In this document: positions 18,791 through 27,000 of the stretch, in pieces
Numbering within the stretch: position 1 is the stretch's first letter
Layout: every line of letters begins with the position of its first letter
Position numbers and translations under genes: made by a program
Notes under the pieces: model-generated
Databases searched by the model: none
Seen by the model: the letters and a program-made list of their open reading frames with translations, nothing else
What the model was told of the DNA's origin: nothing
NCBI RefSeq assembly: GCF_034259325.1
Contig: NZ_JAXIVS010000030.1
Location: 1-57,085, forward strand
DNA: 57,085 bases
Reading direction: 5' to 3'
Origin: Hyalangium ruber
Lineage (GTDB): Bacteria; Myxococcota; Myxococcia; Myxococcales; Myxococcaceae

Positions 18791-21700
18791 ATGAGCCTGC
18801 CGCTGCTGACGCTCCCCCTCCTGTTGGTGCATGCCGCCTCGGTGTCCCCGGCGACCGTTCCCGCCCGTGGGGCGCAGGAGGCGATCCTTTCGCTGGACCG
18901 GGCCGGGCGCTACATCGTCAAGGCCCAGAGCCCCGCGGGCACCGCGTGCGATCTCGTGGACCACGTCCGCGGGCCGTTCGCGCACTCGGGCGCGGTAGGC
19001 CGCTCCAGCTGCGAGCTGGATCTGCTGCTGGATGCGGGCACCTACAAGCTGCGCCTGAGCTCGAAGTCCAAGGGCACGGGGAAGGTCGCGCTGTCGGTGA
19101 CTCCTTATGAGGAGCTCAACGCCACGCCGCTGCGCCTGGAGCCCCGGCGCGAGGTGAAGCAGCGCCTGCTGTCGCGCCAGCAGGCCTCGTACTGGTTGAA
19201 GATCGACAAGCGCCAGCCGGTGACGCTGCGCATCGCCGGGCGTCACGTGGGGGACGTGCGGCTGTGGCGGACGGGGGAGTGGCTGGAGCCGATCTCCGCG
19301 CGGGACACCCAGCCGCGTCCGCGTCCTGGCATGCCCATTCACGAGTGGTGGTTCGAGCCCGTGCTCGAGCCAGGCGTGTACCTGCTCACCGCCTACGGCT
19401 CGGGCTCGACGGAGTGGACCCAGACCGACGCGGATGACTCGGGGCTCACCGTGGCGTGGGAATTTCCGATGGCCTCCGAGGACCGGATCGCCTCCGTCAC
19501 CCTGCCGGAGACGGGGCTCGCCACGCTGGAGTTCCCCGAGGAGGCGGCCGCGTTCTTCCTCTCGCGCGAGGGCGGCTCGAAGACGAGCACGCGGCTGAGT
19601 CTGCACCGCATGAGCGCGGAGGGCGCCACCAACCTGTTCTCCTCGGCCGAGGCCACCTGTGAGATCGACGGCAAAGCGCTCGTCCCCGAGTGCCGGGCCG
19701 TGCCCTCGGGCAAGAGCCGTCGGGTGGCGCTCATCCGGGGCGAGCCGGGCGCGCGGGTGACGCTGCGCTGGGCGAGGCTCATGACGGATGGGTGGACCGA
19801 TGGCGTGTACGGCACCGGGGCCGCGATGGTCTTCCAGGCGGCGCGGGACGGTGACCACCTCGTCGCGATCCATGAGACCCCCATCGACCAGGACAGCGCG
19901 CCGGTGGGGTGCGCGATGAGCCAGTTCGTCCCCATGTCGGACACCGTCCTGATCGGCCGGGACCTGCTGCAGGTGGGCGACAAGCCGTTCCGCCGCGCGT
20001 TCAACTACGACGGCCGGAGCACCATCCTTCAGTTCGAGGTGACTCGCTCCGGGCGCTACACCTTCCAGACGAGCGGCGACCGGAAGAACCGCTGCGAGCT
20101 GTTCCGCGTCGACACCAGCAAGTCCGTGCGCCTCACCGAGACGCTGTCCACTGCCGAGACGTGTCGCGTCACGGTCCCTGTCTCGCCCGGCCTGTACGAA
20201 CTGCGCATCTACGCGGGCACCGAGGGAATCGAGACCGTCACCCTCGCCCAGGAGAATCAGAAGGTCTCCGCCGAGACGCCCACCAAGGTGTCCTGTCTCT
20301 TCCCTCGGATGCGCCTGCAGAAGGACACCCGGTATGCCCTGAGCAGCACGCGGGTCACGGACCGCTCCCTGCGCGGGTTGTTCGTCCGCCCGCTGCCGCT
20401 CACGCTGAGCGAGCCCCTGCCGCTGCTGCTCGAAGGTGGCGCCACCCTGAAGCTCCCGCTCGAGGCAGGACGACCGGTGGAGGTTCGCAGCCTGGGCGGA
20501 GAGCCGCTCCGCTGCACGCTCGGGGGCACGAAGGTGGACGCGAAGGATGGGGTCTGTGCGCTGCCTGGCAGCGCGGGCGAGCTCACGGTCGAGAATCCGG
20601 GCGTCTCGGCCCTCTCGCTGTCCATTCGGAGGCCGGCGCCTCCTCCCGCCGCGCCTCCTCCGCTGGTGGCCTGGAACCCCAACCTCGCTCCGCTGCCGGT
20701 GCTCGCGCCGGCGCAGCCCGCGTGGTTCGACTTCGAGCGCACCCAGTCCCACGCGCTCACCTTCGACGTGAAGGACGCCGGGCTCTACCACGTGACGACC
20801 CAGGGGCTGCTCTCCACCGAGTGCAAGATCCGCACGCCCGTGGTGCAGCAGGTGGGCGCCGCCTCGGGCGGAGGGCGGGGGCGTAACTGCCTCGTCTCCT
20901 CGTACCTGCGTCCGGGGCGCTACCTCCTGGATGTGCGCACGGTAGGGCAGAGCCGGGGGCGCGGCGCGGTGGTGCTCGAGCGGCGCTCGGTCAAGTCCGC
21001 CGAGGGTGTGAGCGGCGAGGCCGAGGTGTTCTTCCGCGCCGACGCGGGCGAGCTCATCCAACAGAAGCTCCAGGTGCCGAAGCGGGCGGAGTACACGCTG
21101 AGCACCGCCGCGCAGAGCGGCGCGCTCCAGTGTCGGCTCGATGATCCCCAGGGCTGGCCGGTGGTGTCCGTTCCCGCGCCTTGCACCAGCACGATGGTGC
21201 TGTCGAAGGGCCGCTACCTTTGGACGCAGCTTCCGCTCACGGTGGAGAGCATGCGCCGCACGTCGCTCGAGCGGGTGCGGCCCACCATCACGCTCAAGGG
21301 CAACAAGGCACATCCGCTGCGGTTCAACGCCTGGTACCGCGCCGAGCTGGGTAAGGATGGGAAGGACGAGTTCTCGTTCGAGGTCCCCGCGAGGACGGCT
21401 GTTTCGTTCGCGCTGACGAACGGGATGCAGGGGCGCCTCTACACGGTGGGCACGGACAATCAGCTCAAGCCCGTCGAGACGCTGGAGGCAATGACTCCGG
21501 AGCTGACCACCCCGCAGGGGCGCGCCGTGCCCCGGAGGCGCGCATATGTGCCTCCTCCCGAGCCGTCCAACGAGGAAGGGGAGGGCGAGTATGAGGAAGG
21601 TTCCGAAGAGTCGCCGCCCGAGTCCTCTTATGAGGAGGGTTCGGAGGAGGAAGCCACGGCCACCTCCGCGCCGCTTCCGGAGACGGATGCGTCGGCACCG

Positions 21701-24061
21701 CTGGGCCGAGCGTTGACGCTGGAGCCGGGCCGCTACCGGCTGGTCGCCGAGCACAGCCGTGGCGATGTGTCGATTACGTACGCGGTCTATCTGCGGGTCG
21801 ACACGCTGGTTCCCGGCGTCTCCCGCACGCTGAACGCGCCCGATCGCGTCCCGCTGCGCCTGCCGGCGGAGGGCACACTGCGCCTCTCCACTCAGGGGGA
21901 TACGGACGTGCGCTGCCGCATCTTCGATGCCGAGGGCAACCTGGTCGTGGAGAACGCCGACCGTGGAGCGGACTGGAACTGCGCCATCGCCGAGCCGTTC
22001 GCGGCGGGCGACTACACGCTGGTGCTGGAGAGCCAGACGCAGCAGCCCGGTCCGACGCGTGTCTCGGTCGCGGTGGCGAAGGTGACGGATGCCGGCACCC
22101 TCGCGGACAAGGCGACGCTCAAGCTGGATGCCGGAGTGCAGCGCGCCACGCTGCCGCCGTTGGAGGGCAACGCGGTTCAGGAGGTCGTCCTGCGCGGCAA
22201 GACGCCCATCGCCTGCGCGCTCGAGGATGACAAGGGCGCGGTGGTGACGCGGCAACTCGACACGCGGGAGTGTGTCCTGCTCGTCCGCCCAGGAGGCGCG
22301 ACGTGGCGGGTGCGGGTGTGGACGCTCTCCAGCGGCGCTCAGGTCACGGCCAGCCTGGGGACTCGCCCGGTGGCGCCCCTCTCGGGCGGGAGCATCCCAG
22401 CGGGAGCGGCGGTGCTGGCGAAGCTCGCGCAGCCGGGCCGATATCAGACGGGGGCAGGGGTGTACTGCCTGCCAGCGACGGGAAGGGGGCCGCTCAAGAG
22501 CTGCGCGGGCGAGGCCTCGCTGGAGGCCGGGGAGTGGATCTTCAGCGGCGTGGGAGCCCAGGAGACCTCCCTGAAGCTCGCCGAGGTCGTCGACGCAATC
22601 GACAGCCCGAAGACGGAGCGCCTGCGGCTCACCCGGGACATCTCGCTGCTGCGACAGTCCACCCGGGAGTCGTCTCTCCACCTCTTTCAGGCCAGCGTGC
22701 AGGTAGGGGACCGGAGCAATCCCGCCTGTTCGCTCGTCGGTGGGACGGCTCGGCAGGACGACTTCATGTGCGTGGCTGCGACCGGTCCCACGCAGCAGTC
22801 GCTCGCGCGGTGGTGGACACCCGCTTTCAGCCCGAGTGACGCCTCCGTCTCTCGGCTCTCGGTGCCGGTACCCTCGGTCTCGACGCCGCTGCAGCCAGGG
22901 TTGCAGAACCTTGCCTGGTCACAAGGGCCCACGGTGCAGCTGCGCATGCCCGCCTCGGCCTCTCGCGTGCAGCTCTCCCTGCCGAAGAACGCCTGGGCGG
23001 TGCTGGTGGACGAGCAGGGCACGGCGGTGGATCTGTGCGCGCCCGCTTCGGCACTGACGGCGTGTGTGCTCACCGGCAAGGGCGGCTCGATCTTCCTGCA
23101 CTCTCCCGAGGAGGCCCGGGCGCAGGCGGAGGTGATCGCCATCGATCTGGCGCAGAGGCGCATCAACCTCGGCCAGTTGTACGAGGCGGTGACCCCCGCG
23201 CCAGCGCGGCAGCCGATCGCCTTCGGGGCGCAGCCGACACCCCGGCAGCTGGCCGTCTCCGGCGCGCTGCGGTGCGTGACGACGCTCGATGACGGCTCGC
23301 GGCTGGAGGGCTGCGATGCCAAGGTGCCCGCGGGACGTTCCGGCGAGCTGATGCTGGACCTGGACGCGGGAGGCGTGCGCGCTGTGCTCGCGCCGGCTCC
23401 GGAGCTGCGCAGCGCCGCGCTGGGAAGTCTGCTCACCCAGGCGGGCACGGAGCTGCCAGCGGCCAAGGCCGTGAAGCTGGCGGGCCCCCACGTGGAGCGC
23501 TCCTTCACGCTCGCGTCCGAGGCGCTGGTGCATGTGCGCTCAAGCTCGGGGGTGTGCGGCATCGTCCGGGACGGCGCAGTGCTCCGGGTGCGGGGCGATG
23601 ACAAGGGCTGCGCGATCGACGAGGTGCTCCCGCCCGGCGGCTACCGGCTCGTCGTGCGAGGCTTCGCCGACCGTCCGCTCTCCGGCACCGTCCACTGGAC
23701 GCAGGAGCCCGTGAAGGAGCTGAAGGAGGGCGTGGCGAGCGAAGAGAGCTGGATCGCTCCCACGCAGACGCGATTCTTCCGCTTCGCCACCCAGTCTCCG
23801 GGCCGCATCGGCCTGGGGCTCCAGGTGCCGGCGGAGCTCCTCGAATGCACGGTGCTCGACGCCGCGCAGCGAGCGCTGGGCCAGGGCTGCCAGCAGTTCC
23901 TCCAGCTCGACAAGGGCAGCTACCTGCTCGCCATCCACGCGCCCGCCAACGCGCGTCCTCTCAAATTCAAGCCCGTCCTCGTGGGGCTCGCCGGCGCCAA
24001 GGCCGACGTCCCCGAGGAATACCTGCGCGACTTCTTCCAGCGGATTGGAGTGAACCCGTGA
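18791..24061 (+). CDS. Giant secreted multi-module protein, first gene of the macroglobulin/PBP1C operon
   Basis: A 1756-residue protein with a signal peptide (PLLTLPLLLVHAASV) and no lipobox or membrane helix, so probably periplasmic. I recognise no named family. Its structure is a chain of about 14 beta-rich modules of 100-130 residues, most carrying a pair of cysteines 12-30 residues apart, often followed by a turn and an aromatic strand: for example CDLV then SSCELDLLLDAGTYKLRL near residues 53-85, RCRIFDAEGN then NCAIAEPFAAGDYTLVL, VCGIVRDG then GCAIDEVLPPGGYRLVV, and ECTVLDAA then GCQQFLQLDKGSYLLAI near the end. This resembles pre-peptidase C-terminal (PPC) beta-sandwich repeats. An acidic Glu/Ser/Pro linker lies at about 917-960. 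The stop overlaps the macroglobulin ATG (TGATG), so the two are co-translated. A scaffold or ligand-capturing partner is inference. Confidence 0.85.
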   Translation: MSLPLLTLPLLLVHAASVSPATVPARGAQEAILSLDRAGRYIVKAQSPAGTACDLVDHVRGPFAHSGAVGRSSCELDLLLDAGTYKLRLSSKSKGTGKVALSVTPYEELNATPLRLEPRREVKQRLLSRQQASYWLKIDKRQPVTLRIAGRHVGDVRLWRTGEWLEPISARDTQPRPRPGMPIHEWWFEPVLEPGVYLLTAYGSGSTEWTQTDADDSGLTVAWEFPMASEDRIASVTLPETGLATLEFPEEAAAFFLSREGGSKTSTRLSLHRMSAEGATNLFSSAEATCEIDGKALVPECRAVPSGKSRRVALIRGEPGARVTLRWARLMTDGWTDGVYGTGAAMVFQAARDGDHLVAIHETPIDQDSAPVGCAMSQFVPMSDTVLIGRDLLQVGDKPFRRAFNYDGRSTILQFEVTRSGRYTFQTSGDRKNRCELFRVDTSKSVRLTETLSTAETCRVTVPVSPGLYELRIYAGTEGIETVTLAQENQKVSAETPTKVSCLFPRMRLQKDTRYALSSTRVTDRSLRGLFVRPLPLTLSEPLPLLLEGGATLKLPLEAGRPVEVRSLGGEPLRCTLGGTKVDAKDGVCALPGSAGELTVENPGVSALSLSIRRPAPPPAAPPPLVAWNPNLAPLPVLAPAQPAWFDFERTQSHALTFDVKDAGLYHVTTQGLLSTECKIRTPVVQQVGAASGGGRGRNCLVSSYLRPGRYLLDVRTVGQSRGRGAVVLERRSVKSAEGVSGEAEVFFRADAGELIQQKLQVPKRAEYTLSTAAQSGALQCRLDDPQGWPVVSVPAPCTSTMVLSKGRYLWTQLPLTVESMRRTSLERVRPTITLKGNKAHPLRFNAWYRAELGKDGKDEFSFEVPARTAVSFALTNGMQGRLYTVGTDNQLKPVETLEAMTPELTTPQGRAVPRRRAYVPPPEPSNEEGEGEYEEGSEESPPESSYEEGSEEEATATSAPLPETDASAPLGRALTLEPGRYRLVAEHSRGDVSITYAVYLRVDTLVPGVSRTLNAPDRVPLRLPAEGTLRLSTQGDTDVRCRIFDAEGNLVVENADRGADWNCAIAEPFAAGDYTLVLESQTQQPGPTRVSVAVAKVTDAGTLADKATLKLDAGVQRATLPPLEGNAVQEVVLRGKTPIACALEDDKGAVVTRQLDTRECVLLVRPGGATWRVRVWTLSSGAQVTASLGTRPVAPLSGGSIPAGAAVLAKLAQPGRYQTGAGVYCLPATGRGPLKSCAGEASLEAGEWIFSGVGAQETSLKLAEVVDAIDSPKTERLRLTRDISLLRQSTRESSLHLFQASVQVGDRSNPACSLVGGTARQDDFMCVAATGPTQQSLARWWTPAFSPSDASVSRLSVPVPSVSTPLQPGLQNLAWSQGPTVQLRMPASASRVQLSLPKNAWAVLVDEQGTAVDLCAPASALTACVLTGKGGSIFLHSPEEARAQAEVIAIDLAQRRINLGQLYEAVTPAPARQPIAFGAQPTPRQLAVSGALRCVTTLDDGSRLEGCDAKVPAGRSGELMLDLDAGGVRAVLAPAPELRSAALGSLLTQAGTELPAAKAVKLAGPHVERSFTLASEALVHVRSSSGVCGIVRDGAVLRVRGDDKGCAIDEVLPPGGYRLVVRGFADRPLSGTVHWTQEPVKELKEGVASEESWIAPTQTRFFRFATQSPGRIGLGLQVPAELLECTVLDAAQRALGQGCQQFLQLDKGSYLLAIHAPANARPLKFKPVLVGLAGAKADVPEEYLRDFFQRIGVNP

Positions 24062-27000
24062 TGTCCGTCTCCCCCAGCGCGGCCGCGCTCCTCGCACTGC
24101 TCGCGGTGCTCCCCGCCGCGGCCCAGGACTACCGCCCCGCCGATGAGAGCCAGCGCCCCCAGGGCGGCCAGGCGCGGATCCTCCCCGAGCAGTTCCTGCG
24201 CGGGTTCGATCCCGTCACCGTGTACTTCTCCGACAACGTGGGCCCCGGCAAGCGGGCCGCGGATGACGGCGCGAAGCTGCTGAAGCTCACGCCCTCCTGG
24301 CCCGGCCAGTACTTCTGGGCGGACAAGAAGACGCTCCAATTCCGTCCCGCCGAGCCGTGGCCTCCGCTGCAGCGCTTCGCCTTCGAGGCGCGAGACACGC
24401 GCAAGGTGCTGGCGACGATGATGTCGGCGCCCTCCGCCATGGCGCCCTACGCGGACAGCACGGACCTGCGGCCCTTCCGCACGCTGACCCTCACCTTCCC
24501 GCAGCCGCTGCCCCTCGCCGCGCTCAAGCAGATGCTGACGCTGGAGATTCGCGAGCTGCCGGGCCTCGCCGACTCGCCCACCCGCGTGGTGAAGGACTTC
24601 ACGCTCTCCCAGCTCCCGCGAGAGAGCCAGCGCAGCCCGGCCGTCTACGCCATCACCCTCGATGAGGATGTGCCCGAGGGCCGGCAGCTCCGCGTCACCG
24701 TGAGCCTGGCCCTGGGCGAGGAGGACAAGGTGCTCTGGACGGGCAGGCTGTCCACCCGGCCCTCCTTCCACCTCCAGTCCATCCAGTGCGGCTCTTCGAG
24801 CTTCGGGCTGGTGGGCGGAGCCTCCGTGCCCAAGGACATGGCCCTCTCGTGCGGCAACCAGGGGGACCTGCCGCAGCTCGTCTTCTCCGCCAACGTGCAG
24901 GACCTGACGCTCACCGCGCTCAAGAAGCTGGTGCGCCTGGAGCCCGCCGTTCCGGACCTCCACTTCCAGAGCTACGGCAGCCGCGTCTCGCTGCGCGGTC
25001 GCTTCGTCCCCGACACGCTCTACCGGCTGCAGATCGCCGCCGCGCCCATTCAGGACGACAGCGGCCGGTCGCTGCGGGATCCAGGCAACGCGCAGGTGTT
25101 CTTCCACCTGGGTTGGAAGACGGCGTTCCTGCGCTGGAGCCAGGCCAACGCCCTGGTCGAGGCGAAGGGCCCTCGAATGTTGCCGCTGCAGGGCTACGGC
25201 GACGCGCGGGCGGACGTGCGCATCTATCGGATCGATCCGCTCCACGAGGGCATCTGGCCGTTCCCGGAGCGCCCGGTGGTCATCAATGAGGAGAGCGCGC
25301 CGCCCTTCCCGGGCGAGGAGCCCGCGACGCCAGAGAACACCGCCGGCTACATCGGCCCGGAGCAGCTCAAGGCCCATATCCGGCTGCTGGGCTCTCCGCT
25401 GGTCTCGCGGGTGGTCGAGCTGCCGCTGGCGAACAAGAGCGGCACCACCAGCTTTGGCCTCGATCTGGGGCCTCTGCTCGATGAGGTGGTGGGCCGCCAG
25501 CGTCCGGGCACGTACCTCGTCGGCTTGCGCCGCCTGACCGGTGCGCCCGAGCGCTCCTATGTCCGCGTGCAGGTGACGAACCTCTCGCTCACGGCGGTGG
25601 AGGAGCGGGACCGCGCGGTCTTCTTTGTCCGCACCCTGGATGAGGCAAAGGAGGTTCGCGGCGCGAGGATCCTCCTGGAGGGACAGCGCCGGGTGCCGGA
25701 TCCAGCGCGCCCGGGACAGACGAAGAACGTTCCGTTCTCGCTGCCGCTCACCACGGATGACGCGGGCCGTGCTTCGCTCGGGCCCCAGGCGGACTGGCAG
25801 AGCCTCAAGCGCATCTCCGTGCAGAGCGGAGATGACCTCCTCGTGCTGGACCCGCGCAGCCCTCCGGCCACCTTCGCCCGGAACCACTGGTCGCCCTCCT
25901 CGGGGTTCCTCGAGTGGATCGGCCAGCAGATCCCGCCTCCCCGGAACGATGCGCTCCTCGGGTTCATCTTCACCGAGCGGCCCATCTACAAGCCCGGCGA
26001 GAAGGTCTTCATCAAGGGCTACGTGCGGCGGAAGACAGGCGGCGAGCTGCAGCTCGCGGGTGGCGCGGACACCTATGAGCTTCGGGTGGAAGGCCCGGGC
26101 GATCAGCGCTGGCCGACGGCGGCCACATTCACCGCACTCGGTGGCTTCTCGGCGGAGTTCACCGAGAAGGACGTGCCCACGGGAGAGTTCCACGCCGTCC
26201 TCCGCGAGAAGAAGACGGGGCAGGAGGTTGCCCGGCGCAAGTTCATGATCGAGGCGTACCGCGTCCCCCAGTTCGAGGTGCAGCTGTCGGGCCCCAACAC
26301 CGCGCGGCTGGATGCGCCCTTCAAGGTCAAGGCGGTGGCCCGCTACTACGCCGGAGGCAACGTCGCCGGGCAGCCCATCGCGTGGACCGTGACGCGCCGG
26401 CCCCACTACTACGTGCCCAAGGGCCGCGAGGGGTTCCTCTTCGCCTCGAGCACGCAGTTCGCCCGCGAGGGCCAGAGCCGCGCGCCCGATGTCATCCGCC
26501 GCAACGTGGAGCTGGATGACAGCGGAGCCGATGAGCTCCAGGTGAACCCCGCGCTGGACCTCGACGGCAGCGCGCGCGTCTACCGCTTCGAGGCGACGGT
26601 GACGGGCGCCGACAATCAGCCGGTCTCGGCTGTCACCGAGGTGAAGGCACTGCCGCCCTTCACGCTGGGGATGAAGCTGCCCCGGTACTCGGACAAGCCC
26701 TTCGAGCTGAAGCCGGAGATCCTCGCCATCGGCGTGGATGACAAGCCGGTCAAGGGCCAGGACGTGACGGTGCGGCTGTTCCGGCGGGTCTGGCACAGCC
26801 AGCTTCGCGAGACGCACTTCGCCACCGGCGACGCGAAGTACGTCACCGAGCAGGAGGACATCAAGCTGAGCGAGCAGGTGGTGGCCACCGACACGCAGCC
26901 GGTGGGGCCCACCCTGACGCTCAAGGAGGCCGGCGTGTACGTCGTGGAGCTCATCGCCCGCGACAAGCTGGGGCGCGTGCAGACGCTCTTCGCCGACCTC

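Noticed and set aside
18674..22681. 1335-codon open frame antisense to the giant secreted protein gene
   Set aside because: Low-complexity Arg/Leu/His/Gly translation with no start context and no family features; a composition shadow.
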